Source: an uncultured Collinsella sp. (GTDB taxonomy: Bacteria; Actinomycetota; Coriobacteriia; Coriobacteriales; Coriobacteriaceae). From it: a stretch of DNA of 64,000 nucleotides. A program made the position numbers and the translations under genes. The notes under the pieces are model-generated. The model was not told the origin of the DNA, made no database searches, and saw only the letters and a list, made by a program, of their open reading frames with translations. The stretch lies in contig CAUBIC010000013.1 in assembly GCA_958435945.1 (NCBI GenBank), forward strand, positions 11,255-75,254. Direction: 5' to 3'. Positions 36,637 to 45,489 of this stretch are shown piece after piece. Positions within the stretch are counted from its first letter, which is position 1; every line of letters starts with the position of its first letter.

Positions 36637-37614
36637 ATGTCGCTGCTGCCGGCGTGGTGTTTGCGCTGGCTGTGCATGGCGGCGGCGCTGCGGCGTTGGC
36701 GTTTGAGCGAGAGGATGGGGGTGCCCGTGGACATCATGCGAGAGGAATCGGGCAACGAACCCGTCGCGGCATTTTCGATGTCGCATCCGGCGGTGCCAGC
36801 GCTCTACATGGTGCTGACGCTGGGACTCACTATGTTCTCGATGCAGCCGGTGCTGATTGCGCTGTCGCTTGCGGGCGGGCTGGCGTACGGGTTTGCGACG
36901 CGCGGCGCCGCGCGCGCGTTGGGGGCGCTTCGCTGGCAGCTGCCGGTGATTTTGATCATCGCGGTGCTCAATCCGCTGTTTAGTACCTCGGGCTCGACGG
37001 AGCTGTTCCGTATTGGCATGCGTGCGGTGTATCTAGAGAGCATGGTTTACGGCCTGTGCATGGGCGGGCTGTTTGTGGCGAGCGTGCTGTGGTTTGAGGC
37101 GGCGGCATCGATGCTTGGCTACGACAAGGTGCTTGCGCTTTTGGGTAACGCCGCGCCGGTGATCGCGCTCATGATCTCGATGTGCATGCGGCTTATCCCG
37201 CAGTTTTTGCGCCGCGGTCGTACGGTGCTGGCGGTGCAGGATGCGATTGATGTGCCTGGCCGCGCGCCGGCCGACCCCGTGCGCTCGCGCCTGCGGGCGT
37301 CGAGCGTGTTGATGGGCTGGGGCATGGAAGATTCGCTGGAGCGCGCGGACGCTATGCGCTCCCGTGGGTGGGGCGCCGCGACACGCCGCACGACGTACGC
37401 GCGGTATCGGCTGGGGCGCGGCGATGTTGCCGCGCTGGTTGGGCTTGCGCTGTTTGGTGTGGCCACGACGGCAGTGGCGTGGACCGCGATGGCGCAGTAT
37501 TCGTTTTACCCGCAACTATCGGTGCCGGCGCCGTGGCTGGGCTATGTCGTATATGCGGCCTGGATGGCGCTGCCCTGCGTGCTGTACGCGATTGACGAGA
37601 AGAGGTTTGGCTGA
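36637..37614 (+). CDS. ECF transporter transmembrane component (EcfT)
   Basis: Membrane scaffold of an energy-coupling-factor vitamin or metal importer. Five to six hydrophobic helices lie in residues ~50-325. The ATPase-coupling signature A-D-A-M-R-S-R-G-W-G (A-x3-R-G) is near residue 245, with an earlier conserved I-P-Q-F-L-R-R-G-R segment. The start is uncertain. The frame is open from 36637, but in-frame GTG 36721 and ATG 36736 are plausible, since EcfT proteins usually begin shortly before the first helix. The stop TGA overlaps the ATG of the ATPase gene (ATGA), so the two are coupled. Substrate specificity comes from the S component two genes on. Confidence 0.85.
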   Translation: MSLLPAWCLRWLCMAAALRRWRLSERMGVPVDIMREESGNEPVAAFSMSHPAVPALYMVLTLGLTMFSMQPVLIALSLAGGLAYGFATRGAARALGALRWQLPVILIIAVLNPLFSTSGSTELFRIGMRAVYLESMVYGLCMGGLFVASVLWFEAAASMLGYDKVLALLGNAAPVIALMISMCMRLIPQFLRRGRTVLAVQDAIDVPGRAPADPVRSRLRASSVLMGWGMEDSLERADAMRSRGWGAATRRTTYARYRLGRGDVAALVGLALFGVATTAVAWTAMAQYSFYPQLSVPAPWLGYVVYAAWMALPCVLYAIDEKRFG

Positions 37615-39257
37615 TGACCCAGTTGGATAGCTGCTCGGTAACGGGCGTGGCGTGCGGCTCTGATGTACCCGCGATTGAGGTACGGGGCCTGAGCTTTACC
37701 TACCCCGGGGCTGAGGCGCTGGTGCTCGATGGGCTCGACTGGTCTGTCCCCCAAGGTGCGTTTGCACTGCTCGTTGGCGGTACCGGGTCGGGCAAGTCGA
37801 CGCTGCTCTCGCTGCTCAAGCCCGAGATTTCGCCGACGGGTGAATGCGCTGGCGAGCTGTTCGTGCTGGGCGAGAGCGTTGCCGACATGGATGTCCGGGC
37901 GTCCGCGGAGCGTGTGGGCTATGTGTTTCAGGACCCCGAGAACCAGATCGTGTGCGAAACCGTGTGGCACGAGATGGCGTTTGGCCTGGAAAACCTAGGC
38001 ATGTCGCGTGACGAGATGCGCCGTCGCGTGGCCGAGACCAGCTATTTCTTTGGGTTGGAGGATTGGCTCCACCGCGATACCGATACGCTTTCGGGCGGAC
38101 GCAAACAGCTGCTGTCGCTGGCGGCTGTGCTGGCGTTGCGCCCACGCGTGCTGCTGCTCGACGAGCCCACGTCCCAACTGGATCCCGTTGCCGAGAAGAG
38201 TTTTCTGCATGCGCTGTTTCGCGTGAATCGCGAGTTGGGTTGCACGGTTGTTGTGGCAACGCACCAGCCGCGCCCGATGCTCGAATACGCGACGTGCGCG
38301 TACCGGATTGAGGACGGACGCGTGTGCGAGGTGGCTGACATTGCCTCCCTGGGGCACCGTGAAGAGCTGTTTTCTGGCGAGGTGCCGGGGTGGGGTGCCT
38401 CGCGGCGTGCAAAAAACGGAGTTTTCAGCAGCGCCAGTGGCCAGCCGGGCTCTTTGGACCCGCGCGGGGGCGCTCCGGGTGCAAAAAAAGGACTGAAATC
38501 GGACAAATCGGCTGAATTTGGGGCGCAAATACTGCCGCAGGGTGACTCGGGGGCGCCATCGCGCGCCGGTGGATGCCGAATACTCCCAAAAATGCACGCT
38601 GGGCCGGCTACCACCCTGGCAGGGAGCTGGTTTCGCTACGATCGGGCGTCCGGCTGGGTGCTGCGTGGGCTCGATGCGGCGTTCTCGGCTGGCGCGGTGC
38701 ATGCGGTTGTGGGTGGTAACGGCTGCGGCAAGTCGACAATGCTTTCGGTGCTGGCCAAGACGGTCAAGTTGCAGCGTGGGCATATGGAGCGCGGGGCGGG
38801 ATCGGCAGCGCTGCTGCCTCAGAACCCCAAGGCGTTGCTGGTTGCCGAGACGGTGCGCGACGAGCTGATGGAATGGGCTTCGACCTGCGGATATGACGAG
38901 GCTGCGGCGCGGGAGCGCGCGGCGAGCCTGGGGCTGTCGGGCCTGGATGGGCGCCATCCGTACGATCTTTCGGGCGGACAGCGTCAACTGCTTGCGTTGG
39001 CAAAGCTGCTTCTGATTGGCCCCGAGCTGCTATTGCTCGATGAGCCCACCAAGGGTCTAGACCTGGCCAGCCGCCGCATTATCGCCCGCGCCCTGCGTGA
39101 CCATGCGAAGGCTGGCGGCACCGTCATCATGGCCACGCACGATCTGGATTTTGCCGAGCAGGTTGCCGATGACATTGCCATGATGTTCGACGGTGAGATT
39201 GCCTGCATGGAGCCGCCGACCGACTTTTTTGCCGACAACGTGTTCTACAGGGCGTGA
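37614..39257 (+). CDS. ECF transporter ATPase, two ABC domains in one chain (EcfA/A')
   Basis: A 547-residue fusion of the two ATPases that drive an ECF importer. Domain 1 has Walker A G-G-T-G-S-G-K-S-T near residue 56, signature L-S-G-G-R-K-Q and Walker B V-L-L-L-D-E-P-T-S-Q-L-D. Domain 2 has Walker A G-G-N-G-C-G-K-S-T near 367, signature L-S-G-G-Q-R-Q and L-L-L-L-D-E-P-T-K-G-L-D. The joining region (~245-335) is Gly/Ser/Lys-rich and low complexity. Separate ecfA1 and ecfA2 genes are the more usual arrangement. Confidence 0.92.
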   Translation: MTQLDSCSVTGVACGSDVPAIEVRGLSFTYPGAEALVLDGLDWSVPQGAFALLVGGTGSGKSTLLSLLKPEISPTGECAGELFVLGESVADMDVRASAERVGYVFQDPENQIVCETVWHEMAFGLENLGMSRDEMRRRVAETSYFFGLEDWLHRDTDTLSGGRKQLLSLAAVLALRPRVLLLDEPTSQLDPVAEKSFLHALFRVNRELGCTVVVATHQPRPMLEYATCAYRIEDGRVCEVADIASLGHREELFSGEVPGWGASRRAKNGVFSSASGQPGSLDPRGGAPGAKKGLKSDKSAEFGAQILPQGDSGAPSRAGGCRILPKMHAGPATTLAGSWFRYDRASGWVLRGLDAAFSAGAVHAVVGGNGCGKSTMLSVLAKTVKLQRGHMERGAGSAALLPQNPKALLVAETVRDELMEWASTCGYDEAAARERAASLGLSGLDGRHPYDLSGGQRQLLALAKLLLIGPELLLLDEPTKGLDLASRRIIARALRDHAKAGGTVIMATHDLDFAEQVADDIAMMFDGEIACMEPPTDFFADNVFYRA

Positions 39258-39261
39258 TGGG

Positions 39262-39975
39262 ATGACGGATTATCGCGTCTCGCGCCTACTAGCAAAACTG
39301 GAGATCCCACTGCTGCTGGCGGTGCCGGCGGTAATGGCCGCGGCGTTGCTGGCGGGCGTTGAGCAGGCGGCGCTTGCCATGCTTGTCGTGGTGGCGCTGG
39401 TGCTTGCGTTGTTCTTTGCGGGCTACGAGGCGTCGCGACCGGGCCTGCGCCAGATTATGCCAACGCTGGTTTTGGCGGCGTTGGCCGCGGCGGGGCGCAT
39501 CTTGTTTGGCCCCATTCCCGACTTTAAACCTGTGAGTGCCATCGCCATTATCGCCGGGGCGACGCTCGGTCGTCGTAACGGCTTTATGGTCGGTGCGCTG
39601 GCGGCGCTGACCAGCAACTTCTTTTTTGGACAGGGCATGTGGACGCCATGGCAGATGTATGCCTGGGGCCTGGTTGGCTATGTTGGCGGCGCGCTGGCGC
39701 ATGCGGGCGCGTTCGACCGTGCGGATGGAACCGTGCGCATGCCGGCGCTGATGGCGTACGGCTTTGCATCGGGCCTGCTCTACGGCGTGGTAATCAACGC
39801 CTACGACATCATCGGTTTTGTGCAGCCGCTCACGTGGGCGGGAGCCGTGGCGCGTCTTGCCACGGCAGTGCCGTTCGATATCACACACGGCCTCGCGACC
39901 TGCGTGTTCTTAGCCGCCCTGTACAGGCCCTGGTGTCGACGGATCAACCGCGTCGTCGTGAAGTACGGACTGTAG
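39262..39975 (+). CDS. ECF transporter S component (substrate unknown)
   Basis: A 237-residue protein with about six hydrophobic helices. The segment G-R-I-L-F-G-P-I-P-D-F-K-P, then I-A-I-I-A-G-A-T-L-G-R-R-N-G-F-M-V-G-A and S-N-F-F-F-G-Q-G-M-W-T-P-W-Q-M fits the family of ECF substrate-specific components found next to double EcfA genes. The substrate is not evident, and no vitamin riboswitch is seen upstream. The gene starts 4 bases after the ATPase stop. The open frame before 39262 is overlap. Confidence 0.82.
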   Translation: MTDYRVSRLLAKLEIPLLLAVPAVMAAALLAGVEQAALAMLVVVALVLALFFAGYEASRPGLRQIMPTLVLAALAAAGRILFGPIPDFKPVSAIAIIAGATLGRRNGFMVGALAALTSNFFFGQGMWTPWQMYAWGLVGYVGGALAHAGAFDRADGTVRMPALMAYGFASGLLYGVVINAYDIIGFVQPLTWAGAVARLATAVPFDITHGLATCVFLAALYRPWCRRINRVVVKYGL

Positions 39976-39999
39976 GGCTGGCTGCGTTCCCTTACGAAC

Positions 40000-40060
40000 T
40001 TGCGGTGGAATAGTTCTCGTTTGGCTGTTTGGGGCCGAAGCAGGAACTATTCCACCGCAA
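40000..40060. repeat. Palindrome with perfect 17-bp arms
   Basis: TTGCGGTGGAATAGTTC (40000-40016) and GAACTATTCCACCGCAA (40044-40060) surround a 27-base loop in the ecfS-exoA gap. A second GGGGACG/CGTCCCC pair follows at about 40067-40104. Both are REP-like. No T-run supports a terminator. Confidence 0.7.
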
Positions 40061-40120
40061 CTTATAGGGGGACGAGGTCAGATGATCCCTTTTCCTCCGT
40101 CCCCAGGGGGTCAGTTGGGG

Positions 40121-40939
40121 CTAGAGCTCTAGGGTGAGGGTGACGGGGCAGTGATCGCTGCCGAAGATGTCGCCACGGATACCGGTGTCGCGAACGTTGG
40201 CGGCGATTGAATCACTTACCAGGAAGTAATCGATGCGCCAGCCGGCGTTGTTCTTGCGGGCATTAAAGCGATAGCTCCACCAGCTGTAGACGCCCTCGAC
40301 GTCAGGGTTTGCCGCGCGCCAGGTATCGGTGAAGCCGGCGTTGAGCAGCTCGGTAAACTTGCCGCGTTCCTCGTCCGAAAAGCCGGCGTTGCCGCGGTTG
40401 GACTTGGGGTTCTTAAGGTCGATCTCCTCGTGCGCCACGTTAAAGTCGCCGCAGGTTACGACGGGTTTGCCGGTCTCGCGTTCAAGTGCGCTCAAAAAGC
40501 CGCGATAGGCATCGTCCCAGGCCATGCGTACATCGATGCGTGCGAGCTCATTTTGGGCGTTAGGCGTGTAGACATCCACAAACCAAAACTTGTCGAACTC
40601 GAGCGCGCAGACACGGCCCTCGGCTGCGGCTTGGGCGACGAGCTCGGCCGCCTCGTCCTCGCCGGCGTAGGGTAGCAGTGCGTCGGCGTGCAGCACGCGC
40701 AGCGGTTCCTGGCGGCTAAAGACCGCGGTGCCCGAATAGCCTTTACGCTCGGCGTAGCTCCAGGTTTGGTGATAGCCGGCCAGGTCAATATCGACCTGGC
40801 CCTCCTGCAGCTTGGTCTCTTGCAACGCCAGGATATCAACGTCGAGTTCTTGCGCGATCTGGATAAAGCTCGGGTCCTTTTTGAGCACGGCGCGCAGGCC
40901 GTTGACGTTCCACGAGGCGAAAGTGTAAGTCTGAGGCAT
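40121..40939 (-). CDS. exoA: Exodeoxyribonuclease III / AP endonuclease (ExoA)
   Basis: Cleaves abasic sites and digests 3' ends in base excision repair. The 272-residue exonuclease-endonuclease-phosphatase fold shows S-W-N-V-N-G-L-R near residue 9, the metal Glu in L-A-L-Q-E-T-K-L, V-Y-T-P-N-A-Q, C-G-D-F-N-V-A-H-E-E-I-D, Y-S-W-W-S-Y, W-R-I-D-Y-F-L-V-S and the catalytic G-S-D-H-C-P-V. AAAGGAC precedes the start. It stands alone, divergent from the sirtuin. Confidence 0.95.
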   Translation of the reverse strand: MPQTYTFASWNVNGLRAVLKKDPSFIQIAQELDVDILALQETKLQEGQVDIDLAGYHQTWSYAERKGYSGTAVFSRQEPLRVLHADALLPYAGEDEAAELVAQAAAEGRVCALEFDKFWFVDVYTPNAQNELARIDVRMAWDDAYRGFLSALERETGKPVVTCGDFNVAHEEIDLKNPKSNRGNAGFSDEERGKFTELLNAGFTDTWRAANPDVEGVYSWWSYRFNARKNNAGWRIDYFLVSDSIAANVRDTGIRGDIFGSDHCPVTLTLEL

Positions 40940-41052
40940 GGTGTCCTTTCGACGGGGTTGGCAGGCTTAAGATTAGCGCAACAGGGGCGGGGCGTAGTCC
41001 GCGAGTGATAGTGCGAACGCCGCCGTCCCGGAGACACGGACGGAGGACTCAT

Positions 41053-41805
41053 ATGACGCAGGCAATAACGGATCCCAAGCAGGCCTCCGCCGCGCTGGCG
41101 GAGCTGTTCGGCACCCACAAGCGCGTGGTCTTCTTTGGCGGCGCGGGTGTTTCCACGGCGAGCGGCATCCCCGATTTCCGCAGCGTGGACGGCCTGTACC
41201 ACCAGCAGTTTGCCTATCCGCCCGAGACCATGCTCTCGCATAGCTTTTATGAGGCGCATCCGGCCGAGTTCTTCGACTTCTACCGCACCAAGATGATCGC
41301 GCTTGGCGCCAAGCCCAACCGCTGCCACACCAAGCTGGCCGAGCTGGAACACGCCGGCAAGCTCGATGCCGTGGTAACGCAAAACATCGACGGCCTGCAT
41401 CAGATGGCGGGCTCGCAGCGTGTGTTCGAGCTGCACGGCTCGGTCCATCGCAACGTTTGCCAGTCGTGCGGCGCGGTCTACAGCGCCGAATGGATTTGCG
41501 CGCGCGAGCACGAGGATGCCGCGGGCGTGCCCGTGTGCCCCGCGTGCGGCGGGCGCATTAAGCCCGATGTGGTGCTCTACGAGGAGCCGCTCGATGAGCA
41601 TGTGCTGACCGGCGCCGTTGCCGCTATCGCCGCGGCCGATGCCCTCATTGTGGGCGGGACCTCGCTCGTGGTGTATCCGGCGGCGGGCCTTACGCGCTAC
41701 TTTACCGGCGATACGCTGGCCATTTGCAATCTTGCTCCCACCGATCAGGATGCAAATGCCGACCTGCTGATTTCTTGCGACATCGCGGCCGCGTTTGCGT
41801 TCTAG
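41053..41805 (+). CDS. NAD-dependent protein deacylase (sirtuin)
   Basis: A 250-residue Sir2 protein that removes acyl groups from lysine using NAD. It shows G-A-G-V-S-T-A-S-G-I-P-D-F-R-S near residue 35, T-Q-N-I-D-G-L-H, catalytic His in F-E-L-H-G-S-V near 126, two zinc pairs C-Q-S-C and C-P-A-C-G, and G-G-T-S-L-V-V-Y-P-A-A-G. GGAGG precedes ATG 41053. The open frame upstream is not conserved. Substrates cannot be read from context. Confidence 0.93.
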   Translation: MTQAITDPKQASAALAELFGTHKRVVFFGGAGVSTASGIPDFRSVDGLYHQQFAYPPETMLSHSFYEAHPAEFFDFYRTKMIALGAKPNRCHTKLAELEHAGKLDAVVTQNIDGLHQMAGSQRVFELHGSVHRNVCQSCGAVYSAEWICAREHEDAAGVPVCPACGGRIKPDVVLYEEPLDEHVLTGAVAAIAAADALIVGGTSLVVYPAAGLTRYFTGDTLAICNLAPTDQDANADLLISCDIAAAFAF

Positions 41806-41899
41806 CCCGTGTGCGCGGATACAATAGAAAGACTAATTGCAAAGCAACCCCGCCGCCTGCGCTCGAGCGCGGCGGCGCGGGCATTTTAGGAGGATGTTC

Positions 41900-43627
41900 A
41901 TGGCGAACGACAGCAAGACATGGCGGTGCGGAAAGTACGAGCTCAGCTTTGACCGCCCGCGCATCATGGGCGTCCTCAACGTGACGCCCGATTCGTTTAG
42001 CGACGGCGGGGAGCACTTCGACCCGGATGCCGCCATCGAGTACGGCCTGGCGATGCTCGACGCCGGCGCCGACATCATCGACGTGGGCGGCGAGTCCACG
42101 CGCCCCGGCTTTACCCCGGTCAACCCCGACGAGGAGGCTCGCCGCGTGCTGCCCGTGGTACGCGCGCTGGCCAAAGAGGGTGCCATCGTCTCGATCGACA
42201 CGCGCCACGTGGCGGTTGCCAAGGCTGCCGTGCGCTGCGGCGCCTCGATCGTCAACGACGTGACGGGCTTCACCGACCCCAAGATGGTCGAGTTTGTCGC
42301 GACGAGCACCTGCGGCGTCATCGTGATGCACGCCGGCGAGGTCGCGGTGCCCACGCGCACGCATGCAACGGTGCAGCTCGATACCTCGGCCGCGGCGTTT
42401 GTTGCCGAGAAGGCGCGTGAGGCGGCCGCCGAGGCTGCGCGCGAGGCCGAGAAGCCGGCGCGCCGCCGTCGCGGCAAGCTGCTAGGCGAGCCTAAGCCCG
42501 AGGCAAAGCTCCCGGGTGGCGTGGTGCAGCCCTCGCTGCCGTTCGGCGATCCGGAGCCTGCGCCCGAGTCCACGGACGAGCAGAAGCAGGAGGCACCGGC
42601 CGCCGAGCAGGCTGCCCCTGTCTCCGAGGCCGCCGCGACCCCTGAGCCCGCGCCGGAGCCCAATGATCACCTGGCAGCCATGATGCGCCGCAGCGCCCGC
42701 CGCGAGGAGGCCTACGTGCCCACCTCTCAGCTCCGCCGCTTCACCCTGCCCGATTCGGCGCCCATCATGCGCCGCGTCATGGGCTTTCTGTCCGATCAGG
42801 CCCGCACGCTTATCCATGCCGGCGTGTCGCGCGACCGCATCTGCATCGATCCCGGCCCGGGCTTTGGCAAGACGGCCAACGAGGACATCGTCATCCAGCG
42901 CGAGACCGCCAAGATGGCGTCGCTGGGCTATCCGCTCATGTGCGCCGTGTCACGCAAGCGTTTTGTGGGCGCTGTCTCGGGCGTGACCGATGCCGCCGCG
43001 CGCGATGCCGCCACGTTTGGCGTGTGCCTGGGCGCTATCCAGGCCGGTGCCAACGTCGTGCGCGTGCACGACGTTACCGGCTTTGCGCAGTTCCTGAACG
43101 GTTACTGGGCTGTCGCCAAGCCGCAGCCGCGCCGTGCGTTTGTGGCTGTGGGCTCCAATCTGGGGCATCGTTGCGACAACATCCGCGCCGCACGCGACAT
43201 GATCGCCGAGATCCCGCTCACCTGCGTGTCCAACTGCTCGCGCATCTACGAGAGCGAGCCGGCCTACGAGACGCGCCAGGACGCATTTGCCAACGCCGTC
43301 ATCGAGATCAAGACCGAGCTGGCGCCGTTGGTGCTGCTCGATGAGCTTATGAAGATCGAGGCCGAGCTGGGGCGCGACCGCTCCAAGAAAGCCAAGGTCA
43401 ACGGTCCGCGCACCATCGACCTGGACCTGCTGTGGATGGACGGCGAGACCCACGGCGGCAAAAAGCTGCGCCTGCCGCATCCGCTCATTGGCGAGCGCGA
43501 CTTTGTGCTGGTGCCGCTCGAGGACCTGATGCACGACCCGGCGCGGTTCTTCCGCTACAACGGCGTCGAGGTCAAGGAGCCCGAGGACCGCGTGGGCCAC
43601 ATCGTGGGCGAATTGGGGCGTATGTAG
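41900..43627 (+). CDS. folP: Dihydropteroate synthase / HPPK fusion (FolP-FolK) with a long insert
   Basis: A 575-residue fusion in folate synthesis. Residues ~1-395 are dihydropteroate synthase: I-M-G-V-L-N-V-T-P-D-S-F-S-D-G-G, V-G-G-E-S-T-R-P-G, V-S-I-D-T-R, I-V-N-D-V-T-G and C-terminal S-R-K-R-F-V-G. Inside it, at ~160-275, is an Ala/Glu/Pro-rich and Arg-rich segment of about 115 residues that is not part of the known fold. Residues ~410-575 are HPPK: V-A-V-G-S-N-L-G, E-S-E-P-A-Y-E-T, G-P-R-T-I-D-L-D-L-L. The FolP-then-FolK order is less usual than FolK-then-FolP, and no FolB is adjacent. TAGGAGG precedes ATG 41900; an ATG at 41894 is too close. Confidence 0.9.
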   Translation: MANDSKTWRCGKYELSFDRPRIMGVLNVTPDSFSDGGEHFDPDAAIEYGLAMLDAGADIIDVGGESTRPGFTPVNPDEEARRVLPVVRALAKEGAIVSIDTRHVAVAKAAVRCGASIVNDVTGFTDPKMVEFVATSTCGVIVMHAGEVAVPTRTHATVQLDTSAAAFVAEKAREAAAEAAREAEKPARRRRGKLLGEPKPEAKLPGGVVQPSLPFGDPEPAPESTDEQKQEAPAAEQAAPVSEAAATPEPAPEPNDHLAAMMRRSARREEAYVPTSQLRRFTLPDSAPIMRRVMGFLSDQARTLIHAGVSRDRICIDPGPGFGKTANEDIVIQRETAKMASLGYPLMCAVSRKRFVGAVSGVTDAAARDAATFGVCLGAIQAGANVVRVHDVTGFAQFLNGYWAVAKPQPRRAFVAVGSNLGHRCDNIRAARDMIAEIPLTCVSNCSRIYESEPAYETRQDAFANAVIEIKTELAPLVLLDELMKIEAELGRDRSKKAKVNGPRTIDLDLLWMDGETHGGKKLRLPHPLIGERDFVLVPLEDLMHDPARFFRYNGVEVKEPEDRVGHIVGELGRM

Positions 43628-44329
43628 ATGATTGAGATGAATGCTGTGGCCGTTGGCACCGAGCTTGACGCCGCACGCGACGCGGGCCGCGAGGGTGCGT
43701 CCGCGGGCTGGTGCGCTTGGAGCGCGGGCGAGGCGTCGTTGACGTTTTCGCTGGTCGTGCGCCCGGACGTGAATATGCATGCCTTCCACGGCCTGCCGTT
43801 TGTGGCGGCGATGGGCATGATGGACGCGCTCGTGGGCACGGCGTCGACGCCGGGCCTGGGCCTTGCCGGCAAGGTGGGCATTGAGTGGCCGAGCAATATC
43901 GTGTGCGGCGCGCCCGCGTTTGAGACATCGTTCGCGCGCGTCGCCGTCAACGGCGGTGCCGGTGCCGCGGGCATGTTCGGTGCCGTGACGGTGGATATTG
44001 AGCGTTCGGCGCTGAGCGAGCTCGGTGTGGATGTTGCCGACGAAGCGCTGGTCGAGGAGTTGGCTGCCGCCGTGCTGACCCGCGTGGACGCCTGGGCGGT
44101 TGTTGCTAACACGCCGCAGGGCGCTGCCGGTCCGCTGGCTCCCGTGCTGGGCGAGTATTTCGATATGGTGCCGCTGCTCGGTCGCCAAGTTGCGGCGGTG
44201 TCGCCCAACGGTTTGCCGCTTGCGGTCGGTGTGTTTGCGGGCCTGGACATCTGGGGCCGCGCGACCATCAAGACCGATGCCGGCGAGCAGGAGTTTCCGC
44301 CTGAGGCCGTACGGATTCGCGGGCTGTAA
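43628..44329 (+). CDS. Biotin/lipoate protein ligase-like protein, possibly inactive
   Basis: A 233-residue protein that starts immediately after the folPK stop. The arrangement recalls the catalytic and C-terminal domains of biotin protein ligase. There is a central G-K-V-G-I-E-W-P-S-N-I-V-C-G where ligases have K-W-P-N-D, then G-A-V-T-V-D-I-E, and a C-terminal SH3-like stretch G-R-Q-V...I-W-G-R-A-T-I-K-T-D-A-G-E-Q-E-F-P-P-E-A-V-R-I-R. The N-terminal G-R-G-R-x-G biotinyl-AMP loop is not visible, and the K-W-P-N-D Lys and Asp are replaced, so ligase activity is doubtful. ATG 43637 is an alternative start. The role is unknown. Confidence 0.6.
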   Translation: MIEMNAVAVGTELDAARDAGREGASAGWCAWSAGEASLTFSLVVRPDVNMHAFHGLPFVAAMGMMDALVGTASTPGLGLAGKVGIEWPSNIVCGAPAFETSFARVAVNGGAGAAGMFGAVTVDIERSALSELGVDVADEALVEELAAAVLTRVDAWAVVANTPQGAAGPLAPVLGEYFDMVPLLGRQVAAVSPNGLPLAVGVFAGLDIWGRATIKTDAGEQEFPPEAVRIRGL

Positions 44330-44366
44330 CGCGAGGCGTCCGCGTCCATAGATAACAATGACAACG

Positions 44367-44398
44367 AAGCCCTCCTCGGCCTGCACCGGGGAGGGCTT
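44367..44398 (+). terminator. Terminator after the ligase-like gene
   Basis: AAGCCCTCCTCGG (44367-44379) pairs with CCGGGGAGGGCTT (44386-44398) with one weak pair and is followed by TTCGCG. It is a moderate candidate. Confidence 0.6.
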
Positions 44399-44426
44399 TC
44401 GCGCGACTATAGGGTGGCATCTCGGC

Positions 44427-44469
44427 CCTATTCCTCAAAATTGAAAAAATTTCGTTTTTGAGGAATAGG
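44427..44469. repeat. AT-rich palindrome downstream of coaX
   Basis: CCTATTCCTCAAAA (44427-44440) and its exact complement (44456-44469) enclose 15 bases. It lies between the convergent ligase-like and coaX genes. Confidence 0.65.
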
Positions 44470-44518
44470 ACCGATGCGTTGCCTAGTTCGCCGCTCGTGC
44501 TCGACTTATGCCCCTGTC

Positions 44519-45292
44519 TTACCCCAGCTCCTGCATGCGGCGGTAGATTTCGCAGATGCCCTTGATGGTGAGCTGCCCGTCGACCACGTCGAAGGCATCG
44601 GTCGAATCGGCGACGATGCCGGCGAGACCGCCCGTGGCGATAACGGTGGCATCCTCGCGGCCCAGCTCGCGCTTCATGCGCGCGACCAGGCCCTCGGCCA
44701 TGGCGGCGGCGCCCATCACGGCGCCGACCTTGATGCACTCCTCGGTATCGCGGCCGATGGCGTGCTCCGGCGCCTCGAGCGGAACGCTGGCGAGCTTGGC
44801 GGCACGGGCGGCAAGCGCGTCCATGGAGATGCGGATGCCCGGCGCGATCGCTCCGCCAATGTAATAACCGTCCTTATCGATGACGTCGATATTGGTCGCG
44901 GTGCCAAAGTCCACCACGATCGCCGGCGCGCCGTAGAAAGTCTCGGCCGCAACGGCGTTGGCGACGCGATCGGCACCTACGGCCTGGGGGCGCGCCGCGC
45001 GCAGCTTGGTTACGGCGGCCGTCTGCGGCCCGATGACGATGGCGTCCGCGGCAATGCGGTCGGCCACGGCGTGCCACTCGCGCGAGAGCTGCGGCACCAC
45101 GCCGGCAAAGGCGATCGCGTCGACCGCGTCGAGCGAAAGGCCGTACATCTTAAAGAAACCCATCAGGCGCACATGGATCTCGTCGGCGGTATAGGAGCGG
45201 TCGGTGGGCATGCGCCACGACTGCACCAGCTCGTTTCCGTCAAACAGACCCATGGCCGTCTGCGTGTTTCCCATATCGATAGCGAGCAGCAT
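44519..45292 (-). CDS. coaX: Type III pantothenate kinase
   Basis: Phosphorylates pantothenate in the first step of coenzyme A synthesis. The 257-residue protein has D-M-G-N-T near residue 6 (family D-x-G-N-T), F-A-G-V-V-P, G-A-D-R-V-A-N-A-V near 104, D-F-G-T-A-T-N-I-D-V and G-G-A-I-A-P-G-I. The start at 45292 is preceded by GGGAG on the minus strand. The frame opens seven residues earlier at 45313 without a ribosome site. Confidence 0.93.
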   Translation of the reverse strand: MLLAIDMGNTQTAMGLFDGNELVQSWRMPTDRSYTADEIHVRLMGFFKMYGLSLDAVDAIAFAGVVPQLSREWHAVADRIAADAIVIGPQTAAVTKLRAARPQAVGADRVANAVAAETFYGAPAIVVDFGTATNIDVIDKDGYYIGGAIAPGIRISMDALAARAAKLASVPLEAPEHAIGRDTEECIKVGAVMGAAAMAEGLVARMKRELGREDATVIATGGLAGIVADSTDAFDVVDGQLTIKGICEIYRRMQELG

Positions 45293-45429
45293 GTCTACTC
45301 CCAGTGTTGGCATAAAAGGACGCGCACCATTGTATACGCGCCGTCGACAGCGCTCGGCTGCGATTCGGTTACGGTGATATGGGCTGAGGGGTTTTAAATA
45401 TGAAGGAATTATGCTCTACGAGATTTTCC

Positions 45430-45458
45430 TTGCCGTTTACCGAACTCCCACGTAATAT
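45430..45458 (+). promoter_or_regulatory. Promoter of the initiator tRNA
   Basis: TTGCCG (45430-45435) and TAATAT (45453-45458) are 17 bases apart and end 31 bases before the tRNA, a fitting sigma-70-type promoter for a stable RNA. Confidence 0.65.
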
Positions 45459-45489
45459 TCTTTCTTGCGCACATGAGGCGCCCAGACAT

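Noticed and set aside
36531..36755. N-terminal extension of GlmU
   Set aside because: The conserved nucleotidyltransferase start and the AGGAG ribosome site are at 36530. The extension overlaps the divergent ecfT start region and has no family support.
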